Part shown: one piece after another, positions 1 to 12,850 of the stretch
Layout of the letters: the number at the start of each line of letters is the position of its first letter
Numbering within the stretch: position 1 is the first letter of the stretch
DNA from: Sipunculus nudus
Taxonomy: Eukaryota > Annelida > Sipuncula > Golfingiida > Sipunculidae
Assembly: GCA_026874595.1 (NCBI GenBank)
Contig: CM049317.1
Span: 78,445,415-78,509,414, forward strand
Reading direction: 5' to 3'
DNA length: 64,000 nt
Notes under the pieces: model-generated
The model's input: the letters and a program-made list of their open reading frames with translations, nothing else
What the model was told of the DNA's origin: nothing
Databases searched by the model: none
Position numbers and translations under genes: made by a program

Positions 1-1989
1 TAAAGGTTTTATGGTTAATAGCCAGAATAAAAATAACCTGTTCCCAGGCCTGAGTTAATAAATTTTGTCCCCATAGGTTTATAATAATAAAATATACCAG
101 CATGAATTTTTAATTTTTATACATGTTATACGGTGCTACCCTTTCCAAATATTTGATATTTTTTTTTAAATCCTAAATTTAATTGACTCATTCAAATATG
201 TGTCACCATATTTCTTTCAGCACCATTTTAAAGACGATTAATCGCCTCGACGTGATTCTGATTGACACCAACATATTTTGACACAGTTACATTTTACTTT
301 TAACAAAGGTGAAGGTGGATGAAAGTGGTGAAACAATAAGGAGACAATGTGGATATAAAATATAAAGACGACAAACTGACACTGATGGTCAGAATGTAAA
401 AATAAAGGGGATTACTCTTATTCATATTCCTTTAAAGCAGGTCCAAAGTTAAGACTAAATAAAGCCTCACAGCCAGTTTAAGTACACACGATCTGTGGCC
501 AACTTCATTGTACATGGCTCCTTCATTTCCTTTAGCCTAAAGTCACCAAAATAAAATGTGTATTATCTCACACTGTTTGTTTATTTTTCCTCAATTCAAG
601 TGTCCTACAGAACTATCCCGGTATGTGGATTTACTTTCCCCAATCCATCTGTGCAGACATTTTTATGTTTCTGTGTGTGAGTAAATACAATTCACGTGTG
701 TCTGACTATGACGGGCCCGTGTCAACTAGATACTGTTCAGATTGACTCAAACAGAATGACGCTATGAAAAAGTTCAATAAGACACCTTTCATTAAAAGCT
801 GTATTTGCTCATATCAAGAAAAATTTTAGCTAGAATGTTAGCTTTGATAATTCCCCTCCATAAAGACGTCGATTGTAGTTATCACAGTTGCGTGGTTATG
901 TAATGTTCGGCGCTGAATATGAACACTGATAACGATTTTGTTAAATCGGTTCTACCATATTGGATTGGCCTGTTGGATGTATTCAATCAGCCAGGGTTGC
1001 AATCGCCGAGCTTTGTCTAGAATCTTTAAATTACAGTTTCTGATAGTACTAGAGTATTACAAATATTTCATAATTATTGACATATCATTGATATATTATA
1101 TAAATGTAAATTACATTAAGGCGTCTATCTGAAGGGCATGCCGCTCTTATACGGCTTTGTGTATCAGCACAGCGTCTTTTTTCGCTTAGGGCCCATATAA
1201 ACGGCGTCAAGCTGATACAAACAGCTTCCACCTGAAGTGATCTCTGTAACACTGAGCGAAAGTAAGACTGTACGGGGCTGAATAGTCTGCATAACACCTT
1301 AGTCAGGCTGTAGGTTTTATTATTATTATATTCAATTATAAAGCACATTATAAACTGCGAATAAGCATGTCTGCTTAATCAAGGCGGTCTTCATATACTA
1401 AACATTAAATGAATAAAATAGATGTAAAATGTATATAAGTACATTAATTATAAGCATCCCCTGAAACATCAGAAACCACCAAAATACGCTTCTCTATATA
1501 GATGGTTCTTTAAATGAGGTATAAAAGAAATCATTGTGTGTCTGAACAACGAATATTTGACGGGAGCTTATTCAAACTTACTTGTGCCACATTTGCAAAA
1601 GTTCTGCCACCAAACGTGGATCTACAGAATGACTTGCATTAGAATGTTGTTGGCTCTGCTGATAAATTCTTGTTGGGAATTAAAAGTACAATCCGAACCC
1701 AGCTCATATATTTCAGAGAGTTTTTATTATGTTTCCATATTATCCGTAATACTGACCAGTCAGATGTTGATACATGATGTTGGTATTGTGTCGGTATGTC
1801 AACACTACGCTGGGCTTGGATGTTGCGATGTGTGCTCTGCTCACGACTAGACGACGGTAGGACGGCAAGAACAAAAGCATTATATATCGCGTTATCTCCT
1901 TAATGCTGAAAAAAATGTTGTGGCTAAATAACAAGGGCTGGTGAATCCAGTCCGCCATTTTATAAATAAAAACACTGCATAATGCAATG
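1..1989. other. AT-rich low-copy DNA, no supported gene
   Basis: No open frame here exceeds about 104 codons. The frames present (for example near 1536-1850 on + and 1085-1348 on -) show no recognisable domain, no convincing splice-site framework and no sequence bias unlike their surroundings. No tRNA fold or internal repeat was recognised. The stretch holds ordinary AT-rich intergenic or intronic DNA. Confidence 0.6.
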
Positions 1990-3270
1990 ATCATATTTTT
2001 TTACAGAAGACCGTTATTCAACCTTATTGAACGCTCTGAAAAAATTAAAAAAACTAGACGACCATAGGTCGAACGCTTGCCGGAAGTTGAAATTGTAAAC
2101 AGACGGCCAGACAGAACAAACTTTCGGTTTTCTAACAATTGAGTGACTTTCAGGGCGACACAAAAGAACATGAAAGCAGACATAGCTCACAACAACTGAC
2201 AAACAGACAGACATACTGACAAAGTGACACAAGCTTAAGACCAGATGACTTAATCAGGTTACAGATAAGACTCAGTGGAAGAAAATAAAATTAAATATTT
2301 GGGAACGTCGTGTGAAGGGAATATGGCAATATCCGGAAAATGAAGATTCTGTCTCGAGATATTAATGTAAGACATAACATGAATCCGTTTCAAAAGGATT
2401 CCTTCAAAACTGTGGCCTGAAGAATGGCATATGTAAGACACAAGAACCAGCAACCAGGCGAATTTGAGGACAACTGATACACAGACAGACATATAAACAA
2501 AGTAAGACAAGAATGAGACCACATGACTCACTCAGGTTATGGGGAAGACCAAGAGGAAGAAAATAAGTCATACTTTCTGTAATTGAGAATTAAAGATATG
2601 GAGATATGACCAAAAAAAGTGATATGTTGGGGAGGGTCGTTGCAGCGCCCCCAAGCGGCTATATTCAGAAAATGAAAAATTCGTTTCGAGATATTTGTGT
2701 AAGACATAACATGTACCAGTTTCAGAAGGTATTCCTTCAAAAATGTGGCCTGTAGAATGCTATATGTAAGACACAAGAACTAGCAAGCAGGCGAATTTGA
2801 GGACAACTGACAAACAGACAGACATACTAACAAAGTGACACAAGAATAAGACCACATGACCTACTCAGGTTATGGAGAAGACCAAGAAAATAGAAAATAA
2901 GCCATAGTTTTTTGAATTGAGGATTATAGTTATGGAGATATGGCCAAAAAAATATGTTAGAGAGGGTCATGTGCAGCGCCCCATAGCAGCCATATTCGGA
3001 AAATGTGAAATTTATTTCAAGATATTTGATGACCTCCCCATCAACCTTTGACTTATATTAAAAAAAGCAATATGCTCCTGTTATTTTACATTTTACATCA
3101 ACTGGGTAAGTTTCAAAGTGATTGCTGCAAAATTGCAACCTGTAGAGAGGGAACAGACAGACAGACAAACAGACCGACAGACAAACAGACAATCGCGACT
3201 GACCAAAAAGCTTGTCGAAATCGGAGATTTCCGGCAAGCAAAAAACAAAATGAACCTCAGTTGAGTCATA
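1990..3270. repeat. Degenerate tandem family, about 280-335 bp unit
   Basis: The phrase 'agaccacatgac' or a close variant recurs near 2237, 2515 and 2849. Between these points the same order of blocks returns: 'gaagaccaagagg', 'gagatatggcc', a 'gcagcgccc' block, 'tttcgagatatt', 'aagacataacatg', 'ttccttcaaaa.tgtggcctg' and 'acaaacagacagacata'. A shorter partial unit covers about 1990-2230. The last unit ends in an expanded ACAGACAGACAAACAGACCGAC tract (about 3150-3195) followed by 'aagcttgtcgaaatcgg'. The unit changes length (278, then 334 bp) and has diverged, so this is an old tandem duplication of a dispersed repeat. No coding capacity is seen. Confidence 0.75.
3150..3195. repeat. (ACAG/ACAA)n simple repeat
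   Basis: This is a run of imperfect 4-bp units (acag, acaa, accg) at the tail of the preceding degenerate family. Similar tracts occur near 2208-2225, 2812-2825 and 43208-43235, each at the end of an older repeat unit. The tract therefore seems to belong to the repeat families rather than being an independent microsatellite. Confidence 0.8.
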
Positions 3271-3489
3271 TTTACACCTATGTTTGTGTTAGTTCTGAAA
3301 ATTAGTAAATTCGATTACCATCAAAATTTGAATAGTATATAATAAATAAAAACATAATTTATAACTTTTCAAGGTCTTTATGAAGACTATAACGATGTAA
3401 AGGTGTAACTTAAGCAAGGTATTTAACTAGAATTTAATAGGAAAAAAGTTTAATAAAACATAAATTGAAAGTTAAGTTAATAATATATA

Positions 3490-4428
3490 TTATATACCCT
3501 AAGTCGACCGTTAACAGGACACAAATCGTAACCTTTAGTGCTAGAATCTTTTAACATAAAATCACGGGATATCCATGAAATCAAGGAAATCAAGAAATTA
3601 GATGTTTGTTACCCTTATCCTCTGAGCTATTGGGATCGTAAGTATCCCGAAAATAATTAAAAATTTGATACAAAAGTTCCAGTATGTGAATAAGTAATGC
3701 ACTGATTACCATGATTCTTGCATGCATACTGATCATGTAGTGTTTCATGAGATCCTGTAGACTAGTGGCGCCATCTGCATATTTATTTGCATTTTTACTC
3801 ATTTTTCCTCTATATTTGAGACCTTCAAATGAAATGATCGTCCGTTGAAAGGGCACAATTCGGAACCGTTGGACCTAGAATGTTCTCAGGCGACATCCTC
3901 GGAGGGCCATAAAAAATCTCCTTAAAACCTGAAATTAAGTTTCTGTTACCCACTTCCTCTGAGCTATGGGGCTTGTAAATTCCCCCATGGATAATTAAAA
4001 ATTTGGTTTAAAAGCTTCAGTATCTGAACAACTACTTCTTTGACCGCCATGATTTTTGTAGCGTTTCATGAGTTCCTGAAGACTAGGGGTGCCATCTGTT
4101 TTTATCTTCTATTTTATACGCATTTTTCTCTATTTTGAGTCCATCGTAAGAAGCGATCGTCGGTTCACAGGATACAGAGCGTAACCGTTTAATTTTTAAT
4201 TAAAAATCCAGGGAGATCCATGATAAATCTCCTTGGACACCGGAAATTAGGTCTCTGTTACATATATCTTCAAAGTTAAAGGGATCATAAGTATCCCTCC
4301 CCCCAGGATGATTAAAAAATTGACACGAAGCTCCAATAACTGAATAGCTAATATATTAATCACCATTATTCTTTGTATACATATTGATCATGGAATGATT
4401 CATTAGCTTGTTAAATTCATTAGAATGC
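3490..4428 (-). repeat. Degenerate 320-340 bp repeat, three tandem units
   Basis: Three diverged units can be lined up by the block 'cgt.ggttcacagg/ccgttgaaaggg' (near 3505, 3840 and 4155). This is followed by 'cgtaacc', 'gagctat.ggg.tcgtaa', 'ataattaaaaattt', a 'gtttcatgag.tcctg.agacta' block and 'ggcgccatctg'. A related unit lies at 43385-43680 in the opposite orientation: there 'aggtggcgccacc', 'cccatagctcgga' and 'ccaaggag' appear as the reverse complement. I call the window's left copies minus because the 43.4-kb copy reads forward. The last unit runs directly into the satellite array at about 4429. Confidence 0.75.
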
Positions 4429-7261
4429 TTGTTAAAATGTGATATCGAAATTCGAACTTCGTATATGCACCTATTAATACTTATATTTAATATATATATA
4501 AATGGGGCCTATAAGAGTTGTTTGGGTGAACATTGCAGAATTAATTGAAATTCCGCAAATGAGGCCAATAGGCAAAAAACACGCTGCTTGGTACTTTATG
4601 CAATCAAAATTCGAACTTCGTGTATACACTGATTTATACGCATGTTATATGTAAATGCTGCCGAAAAGAGTTGTTTGGGTGAAGATTGCGGATTAACTGA
4701 AATTCCGCATATTAGGCCAATAGGCCCGAACACGCTGCTTGGTACGTTATGTAATCGAAATTCGAACTTCGTATATGCACCTATTTATAGTCATATTATA
4801 TATAAATAGGGTAGGAAAGATTTCTTTTGTGAACATTGTAGAATCAACTGAAACTCCGTATATTAGGCCAATAGGACGAACCACGGTGCTTGGTAAAATG
4901 TGATATCGAAATTCGAACTTCGTATATGCACCTGTTTATACCCATACTAAATATATGTAAATGCGGCCGATAAGAGTTGTTCGGGTGAACATTGCAGAAT
5001 TAACTGAAATTCCGCATATGAGGCCAATAGGCCAAAACACGCTGCTTGGTACGTTATGCAATCGAAATTTGAACTTCGTGTATACACTGATTTATACGCA
5101 TATTATATATAAATGCAACCGAAAAGAGTTGACTGAGTGTACACTGGAGAATTAACTGAAACTCCGCATATAAGGTCTATATATGCCAAAAGACGCTGCT
5201 TGGTAAGTTATGCAATCGAAATTCGAACTTCGTGTATACACCTATTTATACGCATATTATACAGAAATGCAGCAGAGTTGTTTGATTGAAAATTCCAGAA
5301 CCAACTGAAACTCCGCATACAAGGCCAATAGGCCGAAAGACGCTGCTTGGTAAAATGAGATATTGAAATTCGAACTTCGTATATGCACCTATTTATACTC
5401 ATACTAAATATATATAAATGCGGTCAATAAGAGTTGTTTGGGTGAACATTGCAGAATTATCTGAAATTCCGCATATGAGGCCATTAGGCCAAAACACGCT
5501 GCTTGGTACGGTATGCAATCGAAATTCGAACTTCGTGTATACCCTGATTTATACGCATGTTATATGTAAATGCTGCCGAAAAGAGTTGTTCGGGTGAACA
5601 TTGCAGAATTAACTGAAACTCCGCATATGAGGCCAATAGGCCAAAACACGCTGCTTGGTACGTTATGCAATCGAAATTTGAACTTCGTGTATACACTGAT
5701 TTATACGCATATTATATATAAATGCAACCGAAAAGAGTTGACTGAGTGTACACTGGAGAATTAACTGAAACTCCGCATATAAGGTCTATATATGCCAAAA
5801 GACGCTGCTTGGTAAGTTATGCAATCGAAATTCGAACTTCGTGTATACACCTATTTATACGCATATTATACAGAAATGCAGCAGAGTTGTTTGATTGAAA
5901 ATTCCAGAACCAACTGAAACTCCGCATACAAGGCCAATAGGCCGAAAGACGCTGCTTGGTAAAATGAGATATTGAAATTCGAACTTCGTATATGCACCTA
6001 TTTATACTCATACTAAATATATATAAATGCGGTCAATAAGAGTTGTTTGGGTGAACATTGCAGAATTATCTGAAATTCCGCATATGAGGCCATTAGGCCA
6101 AAACACGCTGCTTGGTACGGTATGCAATCGAAATTCGAACTTCGTGTATACCCTGATTTATACGCATGTTATATGTAAATGCTGCCGAAAAGAGTTGTTT
6201 CGGTGAAGATTGCAGGATCAACTGAAACTCCGCATATAAGGCCAATAGGCCCAAACACACTGCTTGGTAAAATATGAGATCGAAATTCAATCTTCGTATA
6301 TGCACCTATTTATAGGCCTATTATATATATAAGCGACAGAAAAAGGTTTGGCTGGGTGTACATTGCAGAATCAACTGAAACTCCGCATATAAGGCCAATA
6401 GGCCAAAACACGCTGCTTGGTAAGTTATGCAATCAAAATTCGAACTTCGTGTATACACCTATTTATACGCATATTATACAGAAATGCAGCAGAGTTGTTT
6501 GATTGAAAATTCCAGAACCAACTGAAACTCCGCATACAAGGCCAATAGGCCGAAAGACGCTGCTTGGTAAAATAAGATATTGAAATTCGAACTTCGTATA
6601 TGCACCTATTTATACTCATACTAAATATATATAAATGCGGTGAATAAGAGTTGTTTGGGTGAACATTGCAGAATTAACTGAAATTCCGCATATGAGGCCA
6701 ACAGGCCAAAACACGCTGCTTGGTACGGTATGCAATCGAAATTCGAACTTCGTGTATACCCTGATTTATACGCATGTTATATGTAAATGCTGCCGAAAAG
6801 AGTTGTTTCGGTGAGGATTGCAGGATCAACTGAAACTCCGCATATAAGGCCAATAGGCCCAAACACACTGCATGGTAAAATATGAGATCGAAATTCAATC
6901 TTCGTATATGCACCTATTTATAGGCCTATTATATATATAAGCGACCGAAAAAGGTTTGGCTGGGTGTACATTGCAGAATCAACTGAAACTCCGCATATAA
7001 GGCCAATAGGCCAAAACACGCAGCTTGGTAAAATGTGATATCGAAATTCGAACTTCGTATATGCACCTATTTATACTCATACTAAATGTATATAAATGCG
7101 GCCAATAAGAGTTGTTTGGGAGAACATTGCAGAATTAACTGAAATTCCGCATATGATGCCAACAGGCCAAAACACGCTGCTTGGTACGTTATGCAATCGA
7201 AAATCGAACTTCGTGTATACACTGATTTATACGCATGTTATATGTAAATGCTGCCGAAAAG
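4429..7261 (+). repeat. SatA left flank: divergent monomers with a 4-mer HOR of 609 bp
   Basis: Monomers from 4446 to about 5062 are single, mutually divergent types with spacings of 159, 151, 151 and 156 bp. From 5063 a four-monomer unit repeats: box positions 5063, 5217, 5364 and 5520 recur at 5672, 5826, 5973 and 6129. This is a period of 609 bp (spacings 154, 147, 156 and 152). A slightly changed third copy runs from 6281 to 6888 (608 bp), and a fourth begins at 6889 and breaks off near 7261. This HOR is distinct from the 20-monomer HOR to the right, so the left edge has its own homogenisation history. Confidence 0.9.
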
Positions 7262-7671
7262 ATATCACATTTTACCAAGCACCGTGGTTCGTCCTATTGG
7301 CCTTATATACGGAGTTTCAGTTGATTCTCCAATGTTCAAAAAAAGAACTCTTTTCAACCCTATTTATATATAATATGACTATAAATAGGTGTAAACACGA
7401 AGTTCGAATTTCGATCCTATATTTTACCAAGCAACGTGTTTCCGCATATTGGCCTTTTATGTGGAGTTTCAGTTGATTCTGCAATGTTCACCAAAACAAA
7501 TCTTTTCGGAAGCATTTATGTATAATATGCCTATAAATATGTGTATATACGAAGTTCGAATTTCGATTTCATAACTTACGAAGCAGCGTGTTTTGGCCTA
7601 TTGGCCTTGCATGCGGAGTGTCAGTTGATTCTGCAATGTACACCCAGTCAACTCTTTTCGGCAGCATTACA
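7262..7671 (-). repeat. SatA inverted block, about 2.7 monomers
   Basis: Here the satellite is read on the other strand: 'cgaagttcgaatttcg', 'ggcctattggcc' and 'cggagtttcagttgattc' are exact complements of the array's boxes. The left junction lies inside a monomer, where the usual 'gccgaaaagagttg' becomes 'gccgaaaaga|tatcacattttacc'. The right junction is in 'cggcagcattacatt|ataagttatgcaatcg'. The block's sequence matches HOR monomers at 8650-9000 in one part. In the other part it matches a monomer with the 'aggacgaaccacggtgcttgg' variant near 4873. It sits exactly where the 609-bp HOR domain meets the 3030-bp HOR domain. Confidence 0.93.
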
Positions 7672-9820
7672 TTATAAGTTATGCAATCGAATTTGGAATT
7701 TTGCGAATACATTTATTTACAGGCATTTATATATAAATACGGCCGAAGAGAGTTCTTTGGATGAACTTTGCAGAACTAACTTAAATTCCACATATTAGGC
7801 CAATAGGCCAAAACACGCGTTTGGTAAAATATGAGATCGAAATTAAAACTTCGTATATACACCTATTTATAGGCATTTTATATATCAATACGGTCGAAAA
7901 GAGTTCTCTGGATGAACATTGCAGCACTAACTGAAGCTCAGTATATAAGGCAAATAGGCCAAAACAATGTGCTTCCTAAGTTATGAAACCAAAATTCGAA
8001 CTTCTTATATACACCTATTTATACGCATACTATATATAAATGCTGCCGAAAAGAATTGTTTAGGTGAATATTGCTGAATCAACTGAAACTCCTAATATAA
8101 GGCCAATATGCCAAAACACGCTGCTTGGTAAATTATGTGATTGAAATTCGAGCTTCGTATATGCACCTATTTATAGGCCTATTATATATAACTGCGACCA
8201 AGAAAGAGTTGTTTTGGTGTACATTACAGAATGAACTGAAACTCCGCATACAAGGCCAAAAGGCCAAAACACGGTGCTTGGTAAAATATGAGATCGAAAT
8301 TAAAACTTCGTATATACACCTATTTATAGGCATTTTATATATCAATACGGTCGAAAAGAGTTCTCTGGATGAACATTGCAGCACTAACTGAAGCTCAGTA
8401 TATAAGGCAAATAGGCCAAAACAATGTGCTTCCTAAGTTATGAAACCGAAATTCGAACTTCGTATATACAGCTAATTATTCTCATACTATATATATAAAT
8501 GCGGCCAAAATGTGTTGTTTGGGTAAACATTGAAGAATAAATTGAAACTCCGCACACAATACCAATAGCCAAAAACAAGCTTCTTAGTAAAATATGAGAA
8601 CGAAATTTGAACTTCCTACATATATTTATTTTAGGCATATTAAATGTAATGCTGCCGAAAAGAGTTGACTGGGTGTACATTGCAGAATCAACTGACACTC
8701 CGCATGCAAGGCCAATAGGCCAAAACACGCTGCTTCGTAAGTTATGAAATCGAAATTCGAACTTCGTATATAGACATATTTATAGGCATATTATACATAA
8801 ATGCTTCCGAAAAGATTTGTTTTGGTGAACATTGCAGAATCAACTGAAACTCCGCATAAAAGGCCAATATGCGGAAACACGTTGCTTGGTAAAATATAGG
8901 ATCGAAATTCGAACTTCGTGTTTACACCTATTTATAGTCATATTATATATAAATAGGGTTGAAAAGAGTTCTTTTTTTGAACATTGGAGAATCAACTGAA
9001 ACTTCGCATATAAGGCCAATAGGGCAAAACACGCGGCTTGGTAAAATATGAAATCGAAATTCGAACTTCGTATATACAGCTATTTATACGCATACTATAT
9101 ATTAATGCTGCCGAAAAGATTTGTTTAAATCAACATCGCAGAATCAAATGAAACTCCGCATATAAGGCCAATTGGCCAAAACACGCTGTTTCGAAAAATG
9201 TGAGAACGAATTCGAACTTCGTATATGCACCTATTTATATTCATACTATATATAAATAGGGTAGAAAAGAGTTCTTTTTGTAAACGTTGGAGAATCAACT
9301 GAAACTCAGCATATGAGGCCAATAGGCCGAAAGACGCTGCTTGGTAAAATGTGATATCGAAATTCGAACTTCGTATATGCACCTATTTATACTCATACTA
9401 TATATATATAAATGCGGCCAATAAGAGTTGTTTGGGTGAACATTGCAGAATTAACTGAAATTCCGCATATGAGGCCAATAGGCAAAAACACGCTGCTTGG
9501 TACGTTATGCAATCGAAATTCGAACTTCGTATATGCACCTATTTATACTCATACTAAATATATATAAATGCGGCCAATAAGAGTTGTTTGGGAGAACATT
9601 GCAGAATTAACTGAAATTCCGCATATGAGGCCAACAGGCCAAAACACGCTGCTTGGTACGTTATGCAATCGAAATTCGAACTTCGTGTATACACTGATTT
9701 ATACGCATGTTATATGTAAATGCTGCCGAAAAGAGTTGTTTGGGTGAAGATTGCGGATTAACTGAAATTCCGAATATTAGCCCAATAGGCCCAAACACGC
9801 TGCATGGTACGTTACGTAAT
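7672..9820 (+). repeat. SatA 3030-bp HOR, first (partial) copy
   Basis: After the inverted block the direct orientation resumes. Box positions 7688, 7838, 7990, 8142, 8295, 8447, 8601 and 8751 have the same spacings as 10718 to 11781 in the next copy (both 1063 bp). The copy is truncated at its left end by the inversion breakpoint. It continues through monomers at 8903, 9055, 9207, 9358, 9514 and 9670 to the anchor at 9821, where 'cttcttgtatccgcc' is used here to start each HOR copy. Confidence 0.9.
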
Positions 9821-12800
9821 CGAAATTCGAACTTCTTGTATCCGCCTATTTATACGCATATTATATATAAATAGGGTATGAAAGAGTTCTTTTGTGAACA
9901 TTGTAGAATCAACTGAAACTCCGTATAAGGCCAATAGGACGAAACACGGTGCTTGGTAAAATGTGATATCGAAATTCGAACTTCGTATATGCACTCATAC
10001 TGTATATATAAATGCGGCCAATAAGAGTTGTTTGTGTGAACATTGCAGAATTAACTGAAATTCCGCATATAAGGCCAATAGGCAAAAACACGCTGCTTGG
10101 TACCTTATGCAATCGAAATCCGAATTTCTTGTATACACTTATTTATACGCATATTATATATAAATGCAGCCGAAAAGAGTTGACTGGGTGTACATTGGAG
10201 AATTAACTGAGACCGCATATAAGGTCAATATATGCCAAAAGACGCTGTTTGGTAAGTTATGCAATCGAAATTCGAACTTCGTGTATACCCCTATTTATAC
10301 GCATATTATACAGGAATGCAGCAGAGTTGTTTGATTGAATTTTCCAGAACCAACTGAAACTCCGCATATAAGGCCAATAGGGCAAAACACGCTGCTTGGT
10401 AAAATATGAAATCGGAATTCCATGTTCGTGTATGGACCTATTTATAGGCGTATTATATATAAAAGCGACCGAAAAACTTTTGACTGCGTGTACATTGCAG
10501 AAACAACTGGAACTCCGCATATAAGGCCAATATAAGCCAAAACACGCTGCTTGGTAACTTATGAGATCGAAATTCGAACTTCGTATATACAGCTATTTAT
10601 AGCATATTATATATAAATGCTTCCGAAAAGAGTTGTTATGGTGAATATTGCAGAATTAAGTGAAATTCCGCATATAAGGCCAACAGACCAAATACGCTGC
10701 TTTTTAAGTTATGCAATCGAATTTGGAATTTTGCGAATACACTTATTTACAGGCATTTATATATAAATACGGCCGAAAAGAGTTCTTTGGATGAACTTTG
10801 CAGAACTAACTTAAATTCCACATATTAGGCTAAAAGGCAAAAACACGCGTTTGGTAAAATATGAGATCGAAATTAAAACTTCGTATATACACCTATTTAT
10901 AGGAATTTTATATATCAATACGGTCGAAAAGAGTTCTCTGGATGAACATTGCAGCACTAACTGAAGCTCAGTATATAAGGCAAATAGGCCAAAACAATGT
11001 GCTTCCTAAGTTATGAAACCAAAATTCGAACTTCTTATATACACCTATTTATACGCATACTATATATAAATGCTGCCGAAAAGAGTTGTTTAGGTGAATA
11101 TTGCTGAATCAACTGAAACTCCTAATATAAGGCCAATATGCCAATACACGCTGCTTGGTAAAATATGTGATTGAAATTCGAGCTTCGTATATGCACCTAT
11201 TTATAGGCCTATTATATATAACTGCGACCAAGAAAGAGTTGTTTTGGTGTACATTACAGAATGAACTGAAACTCCGCATACAAGGCCAATAGGCCAAAAC
11301 ACGGTGCTTGGTAAAATATGAGATCGAAATTAAAACTTCGTATATACACCTATTTATAGGCATTTTATATATAAATACGGTCGAAAAGAGTTCTCTGGAT
11401 GAACATTGCAGCACTAACTGAAGCTCAGTATATAAGGCAAATAGGCCAAAACAATGTGCTTCCTAAGTTATGAAACCAAAATTCGAACTTCGTATATACA
11501 GCTAATTATTCTCATACTATATATATAAATGCGGCCAAAATGTGTTGTTTGGGTAAACATTGAAGAATAAATTGTAACCCCGCACACAATACCAATAGCC
11601 AAAAACAAGCTTCTTGGTAAAATATGAGAACGAAATTTGAACTTCCTACATATATTTATTTTAGGCATATTACATGTAATGCTGCCGAAAAGAGTTGACT
11701 GGGTGTACATTGCAGAATCAACTGACACTCCGCATGTAAGGCCAATAGGCCAAAACACGCTGCTTCGTAAGTTATGAAATCGAAATTCGAACTTCGTATA
11801 TACACATATTTATAGGCATATTATACATAAATGCTTCCGAAAAGATTTGTTTTGGTGAACATTGCAGAATCAACTGAAACTCCGCATAAAAGGCCAATAT
11901 GCGGAAACACGTTGCTTGGTAAAATATAGGATCGAAATTCGAACTTCGTGTTTACACCTATTTATAGTCATATTATATATAAATAGGGTTGAAAAGAGTT
12001 CTTTTTTTGAACATTGGAGAATCAACTGAAACTTCGCATATAAGGCCAATAGGGCAAAACACGCGGCTTGGTAAAATATGAAATCGAAATTCGAACTTCG
12101 TATATACAGCTATTTATACGCATACTATATATTAATGCTGCCGAAAAGATTTGTTTAAATCAACATCGCAGAATCAAATGAAACTCCGCATATAAGGTCA
12201 ATTGGCCAAAACACGCTGTTTCGAAAAATGTGAGAACGAATTCGAACTTCGTATATGCACCTATTTATATTCATACTATATATAAATAGGGTAGAAAAGA
12301 GTTCTTTTTGTAAACGTTGGAGAATCAACTGAAACTCAGCATATGAGGCCAATAGGCCGAAAGACGCTGCTTGGTAAAATGTGATATCGAAATTCGAACT
12401 TCGTATATGCACCTATTTATACTCATACTATATATATATAAATGCGGCCAATAAGAGTTGTTTGGGTGAACATTGCAGAATTAACTGAAATTCCGCATAT
12501 GAGGCCAATAGGCAAAAACACGCTGCTTGGTACGTTATGCAATCGAAATTCGAACTTCGTATATGCACCTATTTATACTCATACTAAATATATATAAATG
12601 CGGCCAATAAGAGTTGTTTGGGAGAACATTGCAGAATCAACTGAAATTCCGCATATGAGGCCAACAGGCCAAAACACGCTGCTTGGTACGTTATGCAATC
12701 GAAATTCGAACTTCGTGTATACACTGATTTATACGCATGTTATATGTAAATGCTGCCGAAAAGAGTTGTTTGGGTGAAGATTGCGGATTAACTGAAATTC

Positions 12801-12850
12801 CGAATATTAGCCCAATAGGCCCAAACACGCTGCATGGTACGTTACGTAAT
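9821..12850 (+). repeat. SatA HOR copy 1, canonical 20 monomers, 3030 bp
   Basis: Twenty monomers with individual spacings of 144-156 bp run from one 'cttcttgtatccgcc' anchor to the next. Each monomer position has private variants: one monomer has 'ggccaattggcc' as a perfect palindrome, one has 'cctacatatatttattttagg', and one has 'cggaattccatgttcgtgtatgg'. These markers let later copies be aligned. This copy carries the A-type start: 'tagggtatgaaagag', and 'ataaggccaataggcaaaaac' near 10071. Confidence 0.93.
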
